Of a stretch of 64,000 nt of DNA, positions 1 through 11,655 are shown in pieces. The stretch's first letter is position 1; each line of letters starts with the position of its first letter. The position numbers and the translations under genes are program-made. The stretch is taken from contig NW_001798971.1 of NCBI RefSeq assembly GCF_000165425.1, positions 218,240 to 282,239 on the forward strand. Direction: 5' to 3'. Under the pieces are notes generated by a model that searched no databases, was not told the origin of the DNA, and was given only the letters and a program-made list of their open reading frames with translations. The stretch comes from Paramecium tetraurelia (taxonomy: Eukaryota > Ciliophora > Oligohymenophorea > Peniculida > Parameciidae).

Positions 1-3000
1 ACTATTTGCACAAGTTCTAACTCTTCCCAAATCTATTAAATATAATATCTATTTTATTAAGATTAATCAAAAATTATTAATCTTTATTTTGGACGTGTTA
101 CAGCGACATATAGTTATTTTAATTCATGTTATAGTGTTAGATTAACGTTTTTCGAATTGAAAAGATTTTTATTTTACTTGCTATTTTTTTGGTTATATTA
201 TCTAAGTTCTAACTTTGTCAACTCAACTTCATTTTTGCTAATATTTTTTTGCATTAAAACTGTCTATAATTATTCTAAAAATTTATATATTTAAATATAC
301 TTGCAGAATTCCACTAACGCTGGTCCTTTCTGATTTTGACGATTTCTAATGTTTGAAATAAACTCCATGCATTTTCATCCACACAGGCATCGGCAAAAAA
401 GTTAAATAGAATTACATCATCAAATTCTAAGCCTTTTGCTTCATAAATTGTCAAAATGATTAAATTTTGTAATTCAATTGGAATTTTTAATTTAGATTCT
501 TGATCTTTAACAATAATTACTGAATTAGAACCAAATTCAACATTGCTTTACTTATTTTAATATTCTTTGAATAGATAATTCAACAGATCTTGAGTCTAGA
601 TACTTTAAATTACTATGGGTTTTGGCCCTTATTTATTGGATTTTTCTTTTTACAAGAAGTCAAGGTATTTTGGAAAGAACAATTCAAGTGCATTTACAAT
701 AGTATTACCCAATTATAATATTTAATTGGTAGATCTGAAATTATATGATAATTGGATTAGCGAGGTTTGGGGTAAATTAATAGATGATTTTAATGAAATC
801 TCCTTTTCTAGACAATTGACAATGTCTTAGAATTTAATTCCAACTCCTTTAACAATATTTTAAGCATTGTCACCAGCCAAAAATAATTAAACTTAAGTCA
901 TTCTATTAAGTAATATTAATAAGGCTTTGGGGACATCTTAAAGTTCATCAAGTATAATATAATGCATATATTCAATATTATCATGGCAATACACCTACTA
1001 GAAATTAATATGATTAATCAGATCCAGTATATCATAATAGCCATATTTAGATTTTAATTTTTCATATATCAAAAATGCATTAAATACTTTTTAACGGTTC
1101 CCATCTTAATCACATCTTAGTCTAAGATAATAATTCTAATAGTCCTCTCTAATAAGATGAAAATTTGGATTTTTAAATGAATTTTCCTGTCCTTTGATGA
1201 TATTAATGATATCTGACCAAATTAATGTAGGATCTAACTTAGTAAAGTATTATCTATCAGCTGTTCCAATATCTTGAATAATTTTAGGCCAAAAAAAGTC
1301 TTTAAAGCATTCCAAAGTAACCTCTTTTAAATTGTTATTATGATAAATGACTTCCTTAGAGTCGAGATCATTGACCTCAGAATTTAATTACTCTTAGAAA
1401 TTATTATTAGTAACACTTTAATTCAAAGAGAGCACTCCGAAATACTCATTATGCCATTAAGCTGATCTATGAATCTGCTCTTTGTTTTTAAAGAATGGAT
1501 TATTTAATTGTGAATCAATTAGAAATAATAATTTTCTAATTGTAAGGAATGCTGGAAATTATTTGATATCAGACAAAGTTTAAAATTGCCCCATCTCTTT
1601 TTCATATTAATCAATGTCTTCTTCATTTTCCTCTTCATCTTCAATTTGAAATTAACTTGCGTTCTCTTCTTCCTCTTCTAATACATCTAGAATCTGAACA
1701 GTACTTTCATCTAGGTTTTCTTTTAGCTATTCTGAAAACTTTTATACTTTATTCTTTTCCCTTAAAGTCTATTGAACATTTTTGACTAGATTATCATACT
1801 TTTATTTAATTTATTAAGCTAACAAAGGGCTGGATGTTAAAAATAAAGTTTTCAATTAAATTCCAGTTGACAATTAGTCAGTGTATTACAAGTTAATTTT
1901 AGAATTAGATTCTTAGACAAGATCAAGATTCTATCTCAACATGAAAATTGCATCAGTAATAAATAATTTCAACAATGAGATAGTAGTTTTACCGGTTCCA
2001 CTTCTACCAATTAAAATTGTATCACCTTATTTGGCTATGGCTTCAAATTATTCCATATTTGTTGTAAAATTTTCACTCTTAATATTCTTTAGTAAATTCC
2101 TATATTATTAAAAATTTGGAGTAAAAAGGTATTTTTTCAATTAAAAGTAAGATCCTTTTAAATCATTCTATGTTTATTTTCTTTTTTTATAATCATTGTA
2201 ATTTTATTTTTTCACCCATCTCTGATAATTTTGGTTGAATACATATTTATCTGCCTAAAAATTTGGAATCCTGTAGCTTTTAGGATTATTAAAATCTTGG
2301 AAAGTGAAAGAATCCTGTTCTTTAGACTAACTTTACATTTTAGGCTTTTTGATTTCTTATATTAAACTAAGTTCTTCTAACAGAAAAGGATCTTCTTCTT
2401 AATGAATTTCATATTTTCTAAGGGGCTTGTCATAATCATATTTTCCTAAACATATAAAGACCATTTATTGAACATACTCAAGGGTTTGAAGTTGATTTTA
2501 TGAATTTAAAGTAAATTTTTATTTTGGAATTATTTACACAATGACTGAGTCTTTTCGATTATTTTTGCAATCAAATATAAGATAAAATTCTACATTTGGT
2601 AAAGTTTATTAAGATAAATTGATTTTCGAAGGTTACTTTTTAAAATTTCCTTATAAAATAGAGTGCATTGTAAACAGCACATTAGTTTCGAACTTAAATT
2701 GTTCTAAAAAGGTTTCTTTTGGATTAATATTGATAAGTACCTGTCATTGTAAATTCCCATTTTCTTTATGGAAATAAGAGATTTATATCGAAATTATTAA
2801 ATATATATCGCAATGGGCTGTTTGTAAGGGAATTTACAGGTATTAGTTGTGCACACTTATCTCTCATTTAAGATTTAACATAAAATTCTAAAAATTTTGG
2901 AATAAACCCAGATTTAAAGTTTGTAGGTTGTTCAGGGCAAAATTATTTCCCCAAATTTACAAATCTTTCTTCTTCTTTTTGGAAAATTTCTTCTTAATTC

Positions 3001-3537
3001 ATCTATATCCAAGATAATATAATAATTCTTTAATATTAATTGAGAATCAATAATGTAATTTTTTATGACACCGTAATTCTGATAAAATATATCAAACAAC
3101 AACATTTCAACATTTTTAAAAGAATTAATAATCTAGGATGAGTAGCTAAGAATATTGACAGCAAAGAATAGCTTTAATGCATTAAAATCATTTATTGAAA
3201 TCTCAATGTATATATCTTAAATTAATTGAAATTATATATATATTTTATTGCAATTACTTTTTAATCTATTCAAGAGAAGAACTCTACCTTTTTGATAAAA
3301 TAAAATTTAATGTTATTTTTCCACAATGAATAAGATTTAATATTTTAAGAATCGAAAGATTTGGCATATACATGCTACAATCAATTAATTTTGTTTAATT
3401 AATTCCTATTTCTGGCTGATAATTAAGTTGTCATAAATCGAATATATAAGAAGTAATATTTAATTAAATGACAGATATATACCACCTTTTTAACTGATTA
3501 CATTGGATAATTATAGATCAAAGTAGTGATCCTACAT
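1..3537 (-). CDS. UvrD/TRANK1-like superfamily 1 helicase, C-terminus beyond window
   Basis: Large ATP-dependent helicase-like protein read right to left; its last residues lie off the left edge. Seen: Walker A GRSGTGKTT near 1985-2010, a UvrD motif YEAKGLEFDDVIL near 400-455, and the family's motif VI as LYVAVTRPKQRLIIFD near 70-117. These define a UvrD/REP-type superfamily 1 ATPase of the TRANK1-like kind common in ciliates. The N-terminal ~500 residues are helical and not recognised. The start is the ATG at 3537. Short GT-AG introns are seen at 275-300 (26 nt) and about 2716-2740 (25 nt, ending AAAG). At about 2979 the frame slips by one base at a run of five A (coding strand); with four A the protein reads smoothly through PKEEERFVNLGKQ. 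Family is confident; substrate (RNA or DNA) is unknown. Confidence 0.8.
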
Positions 3538-3680
3538 TTATGAAACACCAACAACAATTAATTTATTAGATAAGTAAACAAATCAAACGAGTTTAGAATC
3601 AAAAATTCTTTAAAAATATTGATACTAAAATTTTTATATTAAATATAACTTATATATATTTAAAATAAATTTCTTTTATA

Positions 3681-4259
3681 ATGGGACTTTTGAAAATTAT
3701 CAAAAAAACCAAAGAGAGAGAAAAGGAGATGAGGCTATTGATTTTGGGATTAGATAATGCAGGAAAGACTACGATACTAAAAAAATTCAATGGGGAGGAC
3801 ATTTCTTAAATATCTCCTACTTTGGGTTTCAATATCAAAACTCTTAGTTATAATGGATATAAATTGAATTGTTGGGGTAACATGTTTAAAATAATGATAG
3901 ATGTTGGTGGTTAATAGACAATAAGATCATATTGGAAGAATTATTTTGAATAGACGGATGGGTTAATTTGGGTGGTAGATTCGACTGATAAGGCTCGTTT
4001 AGATGATTGCAAAAAGGAATTATAAAATTTGTTGAAATAAGAGAAGTTGATTGGGGCAACTCTATTGATTTTTTGTAATAAGCAAGATGTTCCAAAATCA
4101 TTGAGTTTACAATAAATTAGAGAGTATTTGGAACTGGATTTGATACAGACAAGACATTGGGGCATCATTGCCTGCTCAGCAGTGACTGGAGATGGGTTGT
4201 TGGAAGGCATTGATTGGATAGTCACTGACATTTCAAGCAGAATTTTTATGATGAGTTGA
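3681..4259 (+). CDS. ARL2: ARF-like small GTPase ARL2
   Basis: A 184-residue small GTPase of the ARF family, closest to ARL2, which in other eukaryotes works with tubulin cofactor D in tubulin folding and handles prenyl-cargo carriers. Seen: N-terminus [21 protein letters not shown]-loop GLDNAGKTT, switch region [16 protein letters not shown], guanine motif CNKQD and C-terminus DISSRIF. All match ARL2 more closely than ARF1 or ARL3. One 24-nt intron at 3877-3900 falls just before DVGGQ. Gly2 is present, but ARL2 is usually not myristoylated. The next gene starts 13 bp downstream. Confidence 0.93.
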
Positions 4260-4272
4260 TAAAATAATTATT

Positions 4273-5114
4273 ATGATTATTGTATTGCTATTATTACTTT
4301 TTGATGTTAATGCAGATTGGTTTCATAGCACATTGGCATTTACATTGGCGGCAAACAATTATCAATAGCATTTGGGTCAGGACAAGCATGTAAGTATTAA
4401 ACGAAACAGGTTGTTTTAGATTTCTTTACCCCGTGGTGCGTGTATTGTTAACATATGGCAGGAGAGTTCAATCAGGTGTTTGAACACTACTAGGAAACCA
4501 GGCCAGATATCTTGATTGCTAAGATGAATTGTGACGAGTCACAAAACCAACATATATGTCACCATTACGGAGTGCATTCGTTTCCGACCATCTTGTACTT
4601 CCCTCCTGGATAGGATAGACCGACTTCATAGTTTCAGAATCACAGGAGGTTCGATTTCTTTGTTTAATGGATTGATTCTTTGGCATAGATGTCTGAATCG
4701 GCTAAGTAGGAGGTGCAACAATAGAAGATGGAGAAGATTCTGAAGGAATAGGAAGAATAGGAGTAGAGATTGAGGGAGATGATGGAATTGGAGAAGTAGA
4801 AACAAATCGAATTGGAAGAGCAGGAGAAGTAGAAGGAAGAAGAGTTGAGGATCTCATAATCAATTTAATAATAGATTACAGAGGCGAATACATTCATAGA
4901 CACAATCAAAGGGATGGAGAAGGAGGTGTACACTTTACAGTAACAAATCGCAGAGCTAAACAGCAAAATGAGTTAAATTAAGAAGATGCCAAAAGTGAAT
5001 GTAAATCATGCTTTGGTGTTTGCAATTATTGGATTCTTTATTGGAGTAGCAATGACTTCTTTGGTGTGTCTATTTCAAAAATCAAGTAGTGCAAATGTAG
5101 AGAAAGGGATGTGA
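4273..5114 (+). CDS. Thioredoxin/PDI-like protein with C-terminal membrane anchor
   Basis: A 273-residue protein: hydrophobic N-terminal signal (residues 1-15), one thioredoxin domain with VVLDFFTPWCVYC (redox pair CVYC) and the cis-proline segment HSFPTILYFP, then a long Glu/Gln/Lys-rich coiled coil, and a C-terminal membrane helix (HALVFAIIGFFIGVAMTS). The CxxC suggests thiol-disulfide exchange in the secretory pathway, as in membrane-bound PDI or TMX proteins, but the coiled coil between domain and anchor is unusual. A 20-nt intron at 4390-4409 interrupts the lead-in to the active site. The gene begins only 13 bp after the ARL2 stop, so little room exists for a separate promoter. Confidence 0.85.
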
Positions 5115-5209
5115 GATTATTTCATCATTTATTAAAATCAATATTTTCTCATGTGTTAGAATTGGGTTAATTAAAATATTTATATTGATTAAAAAATATA
5201 TTTTTTGTC

Positions 5210-6292
5210 TCATTAAATCAAAATAACTAGAAGAATAGCCATAGCAACTGTCTGAGCAAATGATGCTTCTAGATTTTGTATTTCAGTTACACCTGAGGTG
5301 ATTGCAGTCTAATGATATTTATCAAATATAAATTACTCCTTTCAATATCTTTCTACCATTCAAGTGTTAGATGGGCCTATTGTTGTGTTTGATCGGGAAA
5401 AGGGTGGAGTCAGCAAGGTAATCCTAAAATTGCTTAAGCTAGGCTGTGCTTATTGGCAATGGTTGTTGGAATACTACCCAATTTACAGTTTGTGAACATG
5501 GAAGTGTGGTTAAACTTCCATTATAATGATAATATGTAGCATCTGACAATTTGGAGAAAAAATCACTATAGGTTTTGTTGAAAATGAGTACTTCAAATCG
5601 AAAGATTCCACTTCTCCGGTAGTATTGGAATCAAACCACGGCTTAAAAGCATCATAGTCGGTGGCACTTGAAGATTCTTAGAACATTAATCCAAAAACGG
5701 TAAGTTTGTTTTTCACTGTGTTACAGTCTTATTCACTATCTTGGATGGCCTAAAATGACGATATAATTACTTGATGGACAAAATGGATTTCCAGATCATA
5801 ATATTTTCCATCGATTGTATGTTCAGATGGAGTGTGGATGTGGAATTGTTTGGCATAATAGCGGATAACTGATCCAGAGGCATCTGTAACTTCGATTTCT
5901 GAATACTCTCCTTCATATTCTTTGGTGTATGGCTCTAAAAATAGATAATCAAATATTTTACTGTTTGCTTCTTCATATCCCACACTAGCATCCTTGCTTC
6001 TATAGTGAATTTGAGGCTAGACAGGTTCTTAGGTACTTCCAGTCGTTACTATGTCGATGGGTGATTGGAAACTGCCACCACATGTTACAACCAAATCTAA
6101 TATTATTAATAGCCATATACCTGCCCAGTTAGCGACGTTAGCATAATTCCATCCAGTAGCTCCAAAATCTGCAGCAGAGACTCCGTCTGCATAGATTGCA
6201 TCAGGAAGAGAACAATAATCTCTGGTTACTTCATTAGTTGTGGTTTCTGCTGAAATCAAAGTCGGTATCAAAGCAAAGAATCCAAAAATCAT
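5210..6292 (-). CDS. Alpha-carbonic anhydrase, secreted or surface-anchored
   Basis: Interconverts CO2 and bicarbonate. The 327-residue protein has a signal peptide ([15 protein letters not shown]) and a full alpha-CA domain: QSPIDI, zinc histidines in FHIHTPSEH and DLEIHFVH, and the substrate-pocket segment [10 protein letters not shown]. The C-terminus ends in a hydrophobic tail ([12 protein letters not shown]) with little after it, suggesting a GPI anchor or a tail membrane helix at the cell surface. Four introns are seen at 5309-5336, 5566-5591, 5750-5770 and 6097-6120 (28, 26, 21, 24 nt); removing them gives one open frame, and several contain a TGA if left in. All catalytic ligands are present, so it is likely active. 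Confidence 0.92.
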
Positions 6293-6386
6293 GATTTAAA
6301 ATTAATGAAATATGTAATCAATTTTTCTAGTATATGAATTTAAACATTAAGAAAGAACCTGAATTTTAAAACTTATAATGCTTTCA

Positions 6387-7030
6387 TCATCTTATTCTCT
6401 CCTTCTCTAACACATCAACTGTGTGAATTCTCCTTTTCTTTTCAAATAGATGTTGATGACTTTTAGGCTTAACTAACATTATATATTTTGACTAAACTAT
6501 ATTTATTAAATTATAAGAGAAATTTGAGATTATGATCTCGCCAAATTTCTTTTTTGATTTATAGTGCATTTTAGCACTCCCCTACCACTCATAAACACTT
6601 CACTATCCAAAATAACTCATTAGATTTTGATCTTCACCTTGATTATTCAACTCTTTTCCAATGACATCTGAATTCTACTTGTTTTTTCAATTGATCCCAT
6701 AAGCTAATCCGAATAGATCAAATTTAGTTTAATCTATACAACATTGATATCGAAATTCTCTTCTCCATTTTTTTAATCCTCCTTTTTACTTCTCTAAATG
6801 TTCTTCATCTATATTTAAGTCATTTAACCTCACCTAATGTTTTAGACTGAAACCCTACTAACAAATAGTAATTATACATCCACTAATAATTCCTAATTTG
6901 AGGAAATATATACTTTTCCAAAAATAGTCCTTAATATGGCAACAAGGTTTGCAGTTCTGCTTCGATGCATAAAGTCAAGAAGGAGATTCTACATCTTGCT
7001 TTCATGTCTATTAGTAGTTGATTAAAATAT
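6387..7030 (-). CDS. Probable protein-coding locus, exon structure unresolved
   Basis: Not recognised. Base composition is higher in G+C than the flanking spacers, and the minus strand shows coding-like stretches in more than one frame. One model starts MKARCRISFLTLCIEAELQT, uses a canonical 25-nt intron (about 6806-6830), continues DEEHLEKQKGGLKKWRREF, and then meets TGA after FDLFGLAYGIN. A second frame carries KPCCHIKDYFWKS. A third continues WDQLKKQVEFRCHWKRVE. I could not join these with ordinary short introns over the full length. Either a real gene with junctions I missed, or a decaying copy. The span marks the coding-like region, not a firm start and stop. Confidence 0.35.
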
Positions 7031-7128
7031 AATTTTTATAAAGATCATCCATAAAATTTTACAAATTAATATTAATATGCTTCATATATTTAATTTGTAA
7101 AAATAACTATTATTTATATTAATATACA

Positions 7129-8981
7129 TCAAATTTACTATTCATGAATAATCTTTCCTTGCTTTAATTTGTTTAAATTTACGTTAATAATAATTACCTT
7201 ACCAATAGCAACTATGTTAAACTTCTCCCTCAGAATTATTCGACTTAATTATTCTAAATTTGAATGTGTTTCTACACAAACTTAATCATCACACTCAAGT
7301 TCAACTTCAGCAAACTCATTAGAAACTATAGCTCTAGGAAATTTCTTTTTAATTGTTTGAGCATCCTCGTTGTAAGTATGATTTAGTTTCTTCACTACAA
7401 CGCCGATCTAGATAGAAATATCCTAGTACCTTTTAAGCACCCAAATGCATCAAATACTGAGATCCCTTTATGATTGGAGTTTGAAGTTCTAATGTACTTA
7501 ACTAACAAATCAATCTATTGGCAACTGGCACATGATGTTCAATCTGACTCAACACTGACCCAATATGTATATTTTAGAATTCTGAGTCAACAAGTGTTTT
7601 AATCTTAACTTCCACAATATCCCCTTCCACACTCTATCTTTCGACCTCCTTCACTTCACAGAAGATTCCTTATGGTAGAATAACATAATTTATATTCTTC
7701 TCCAATTACCCAGAATGCAATTTTCCTAATAAACATGTTCCTCTTAACTTTCCTTCATTCTAATGGAATCTATTCAAAATAGTGAATCTGAGTGGCTAAC
7801 ACAATATCTATATAAAAACATACCTTATCATTTGCTCTTAAGAGAGGAGGCAAATTAAGTATTTCTTGAACCAAAGTCTCTCCTTAATACCAATTGATGT
7901 TGTGTTTATTTTGTATATTTAAACCTTGAAATGCAGAGATTGGTATGAATTTAATTTGTTTTTGATTGTACCCTAGTTTGGCTGCTGAAACCTTAATGTA
8001 ATCTTTGGCTACATCAAACTGCTTTTAATCCCAATCAATCTGATCCATTTTGTTCAATGCCACCACTATTTCTTTAATAAGCATAGCACTTATCAACTAC
8101 AACTTTTCCCTTAACATGCCACTCTTGATACTATTCTCAAAGGCATTTTTAGTAGTATCTACTACCAATATGGCATAATCTGCCTATGCTGCTCCTGCTA
8201 TTAAATATGGAGCAAAGTCTTGATGTCCGGGAGAATCTAACAGATTGTATTGTCTTCCTCCAATCACTACGGTTTTATAAGCCATATCCATGGTTACTCC
8301 TTTTTCCTTCTCCTCTTTGGTCATATCAGTGGCGTAGGCAAGAGCTGAGGATTCCTTACCCAAATTCTTAGCATCTTTTTGATTCTTCCTTAATTCTTTA
8401 TCATCCAATGCTTTAAACACTTGGAGCAGTCTTCCTGTCAGCGTGCTTTTGCCTGTGTCAACGTGGCCTAAAATAACAATGCTGGTTGAGGGGTTGCTTT
8501 AGACAACATTCTTATATTTGATGCTGGGATAAGGGGAGTTAAATTCATCAACATTGTATTCAATGTGAAATTGATTCTTAGATTTGTCAGTACTATTTTG
8601 TTACTTTACTAATTAGGGCAATTATTAAGGTTACTCCTCCACCTTAACTGCCTGTATAAGCTACTGTTATTTCTTAGTTGGCTATGATTTCTGAGGCTAT
8701 TATTATTTTTGTGTCTTTTTTATCTTATTACTCAAGTATTCGAATGCAGCATCATGATCTCCATCTGTCTCGTATAATGCATCAATGATCTGCTTACGAG
8801 TAAAATCAAGTTGGAATATCTCACACAAATTATTGATGACTTCTAATTCACCTTTAAAATATTTAAATGAATGATTACTCAAGGAGAAATTGTGATCCCC
8901 GTATTAATCGTCATCTTCTTATTAGTTATAGTCATCGGCATCCTCATAATCGTCATCATTATAATCGCCATGCCTAAGCAT
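7129..8981 (-). CDS. HBS1: HBS1-family translational GTPase (ribosome rescue factor)
   Basis: EF1A/eRF3-like GTPase; with Dom34/Pelota, Hbs1 family members release stalled ribosomes in no-go and non-stop decay. The 600-residue product has an HBS1-type N-terminus (MLRHGDYNDDDYEDAD, then a UBA-like helical region), G1 GHVDTGKST, G3 DSPGHQDF, G4 NKMD, and EF-Tu-like domains 2 and 3 with KPLRFTIL near the start of domain 2. The N-terminus favours HBS1 over eRF3. Introns lie at 7796-7823 (28 nt) and 7408-7429 (22 nt); excising both restores one frame. The last ~20 codons may include a 36-nt intron instead of coding sequence; that end is uncertain. It lies 52 bp downstream of the next gene's stop on the same strand. 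Confidence 0.9.
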
Positions 8982-9032
8982 ATTGTACACTCCTTAATGT
9001 CTTGACATAAATATTTATTTATTTTAATAGAA

Positions 9033-10489
9033 TCAAACAGATTGTTGAACTTCGCCTTATTCAAAATAATTGGTTTCCTCGCTCTTAGTTTCCACCTCTG
9101 GTTGAGTTGTAGTCTCGACTGTCTCCTGAGTGGTTACCTCTTCAGTAGCACTCTCTTCTGTTCCTTGAGTAACAGTCTCCTCCACATCTTCAGTAGTTTC
9201 AGCCTCTTCGCCCTCTGACTCACTTCCTGACTCGCTTCCACCAACAAAAACACTTTATGGTTCTGGAACTTCTTCAACTTCTGGGACTTCAACTGGAGTA
9301 GCAACACCACTCACTAAATCATCGACGTATTATTCGAAATTGTTCTCCTTGTCACCATAGAGGTCAGTTAATGATCTACAATATGTATAACCAATTGATA
9401 CCTTTTATCAAAATCAACAGTCTTGTCAAATACTCCATCTTCAACATAATCATCGATTCTAATTTTGTAGGTCTCTCCAATTTTATTGAAGGCATTTTAA
9501 TATTCAACAATCAATTAAGCAACTAAGTCCTTTTACTCTAAGAAACGAGCCTATCTGGATTCATTATGAATGATTTATTCACTCACGTGATTTCTGAATT
9601 CTTTAGCTTCTTCAATTTTGGCATTGATTCCACTTTCACATGTGTCCAATTCCTTTTATCTTTGTTTTACTGTTTCTTCTGGTGAATCTCCCCAAGCCTC
9701 CATTAAGTTTGGCAACTTCATTCTCATACCAAGCGATTTCTTATTTGAGCTAATGTAAATAATCAGCAATTCTTGATGTTGACAGAATCTACATAAGATT
9801 GATTAATTACTTCGTCAGTTTAACTTGTATTGATCTTGGCCTTGATGGATTCTTCAATCTAATCAAGCAATTATAGTAATTCCTATCTAACTGGAGTAAT
9901 TGCTCTTGATTTACTAACTGCTTAGAGAGAGTTCAATAATTCATTATCATCAACTTCTCTGCTGAGTGTCTCCAACATCACTGAGAAGTTTTAGATTTCA
10001 GCGAATGATCCATAATTTTAAATGGCTCTTCTTAAAAAACTCAATCAAATTAAGAATGTATTTGCTTGATTTGATGAAATTCAACCAATTCTTGCTTTAT
10101 TAGCAACGAAGCTCTTCAAGTACTTCAATTCTACGATTGTCTTTTATGATTTCATTTCTGAAGTATGCGGTGTCATCTCCATGTAATTCAATTTATTATT
10201 TGAGCAAGGCCAAGTCGTCAGACATCACCATACAAGTGTTTTAAAGATCGTAAAGTTATTACTCCTTTGATGCCACTTAATCTTTTAATTGTTGCTATTC
10301 AGCTTCATTCTCTTGGATGACTTGCTCATATTACTATTCTGTTGTAGCAAGAAGTTGTTCCAATAGATCAACGCCATCGTCTATCACATTTTCTGTTCTG
10401 GACTACAACTCCACCAATAGTTAAGGCGATGTTATGCTTGTACTCAAAGCCAAGCTTAGCATTAATGCTAATACGACTAGCTATTTCAT
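9033..10489 (-). CDS. Secreted coiled-coil protein with acidic Thr/Glu tail (trichocyst-matrix-like)
   Basis: A signal peptide (MKQLVVLALMLSLALSTS) is followed by ~330 residues of heptad-rich coiled coil and a C-terminal tail of ~90 residues rich in Glu, Thr, Val and Ser. Size, signal and coiled coil resemble Paramecium trichocyst matrix precursors, but the acidic tail is not typical and no family signature is certain. Introns are seen at 9789-9810 (22 nt) and 9376-9401 (26 nt). Two further frame jumps remain: at the run of six T (coding strand, about 10032-10037) and at the run of four G (about 9690-9694). Shortening each run by one base gives a continuous 468-residue protein; a 19-nt GTTG...GGAG intron could explain the second instead. 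Confidence 0.6.
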
Positions 10490-10811
10490 CTAAAAATTAA
10501 TTAATGAGTATCCGTTTTAAGCCATGCAAATTATAATTTATTATTCATCATATAAATACATTTACAAACTAACTACAAATAACAAGTTGCTCCTCAATAA
10601 TATATATTAGATCTCTAAATAGATTAAATCAATATTATAATCTAATAATCAATCATTATTGTCCTCATTCATAAACAATATCTGTTAAATTGATTTATAT
10701 CATTATAAAATAAATATTAAACGAATAAAATGGCTCTATAGTAAAGGAACAATCAATATAATTGATTTTAAATTCCTTTTAAAGAACCATCCTCTTAATT
10801 TAATTATAATA

Positions 10812-11655
10812 TCATTCTTGAATGATCTCCTCATTCAAAGACTTGCTTTCCAAATTTTTCAAGTTAGACTTGGCTAACTGAATTTCTTTATTCACCGTGT
10901 CGATTTCATCTCTGTACTGCTTTATCTTCTACTCTTGCTAATAATAACATAGACTATTGTTTTACCATCAACAAATCATCAACAAGATGGTTAATTCTTT
11001 TTGCATGCTCATGAGTTTTATATACTATTTCAATTATGTCAAATATTTTCACTAGTACATGCTGAAGCTCTTCAGGCTTACTATTTTGTTCGACGATTGC
11101 CTTTTTTAAAGTCAGCAAGTATTTGGTTTTCTCCCCTTCAAGTGGGGTTATATGAATAACACTCTGATACCCCAAACGATTACGAAAGTCTGAGCCGCCA
11201 TTCTTCTCAAGGACTTATTTCTACATTCATATAGGTTATTACTTTAAACTCTGACCAATTATACATATCAGGATTCTCCTTGTAAAGGATGAGCATGCAC
11301 CATCTAAAGAGACTGTGTACAGGATTATTGTTGTCCTTAGCTGAGATTTTCAACTTTACTAATTTATGAAAAGTATTATCGTACATAAGTCTGTTATCTT
11401 CAGAGAATCGGCTACTCCTCTCCTGATGAGGGTTTGCACCTTAATGTTCTACTTTTCATCCTCAATCTCTTGTTTGATCTGAAATTCAGGATTTTCTAAA
11501 GTCAACTGTTTTCTCTTCTTTCGTCCCACCTCGATGCTTTTGTTAAGATCCTCCTTCAAACTATTTGTATCTAAATTGTCAAGTGATTAAGAGAAAGCTT
11601 AAGAATTGGCTTCTGTTTTAGCTCTTTATTCAGAATACTCAATTGGAACATTCAT
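10812..11655 (-). CDS. Unknown coiled-coil protein
   Basis: About 250 residues, not recognised. N-terminus MNVPIEYSEQRAKTEANSQ, then a basic segment, a central predicted globular part (PVHSLFRWCMLILYKENPD, followed by NWSEF), a helical stretch containing KTHEHAKRINHLVDDLL, and a C-terminal coiled coil. Introns are clear at 10938-10965 (28 nt) and 11221-11242 (22 nt). A further junction near 11420-11455 is needed to change frame; a 35-nt intron fits and gives a length divisible by three, but a 17-nt one also would. No signal peptide or membrane helix. Function cannot be assigned. Confidence 0.65.

Noticed and set aside
2950-3050. Retained internal eliminated sequence (IES) as the cause of the helicase frame break
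   Set aside because: No TA-bounded segment with the end consensus (TAYAG...CTRTA) of suitable length is present; a one-base homopolymer slip explains the break.
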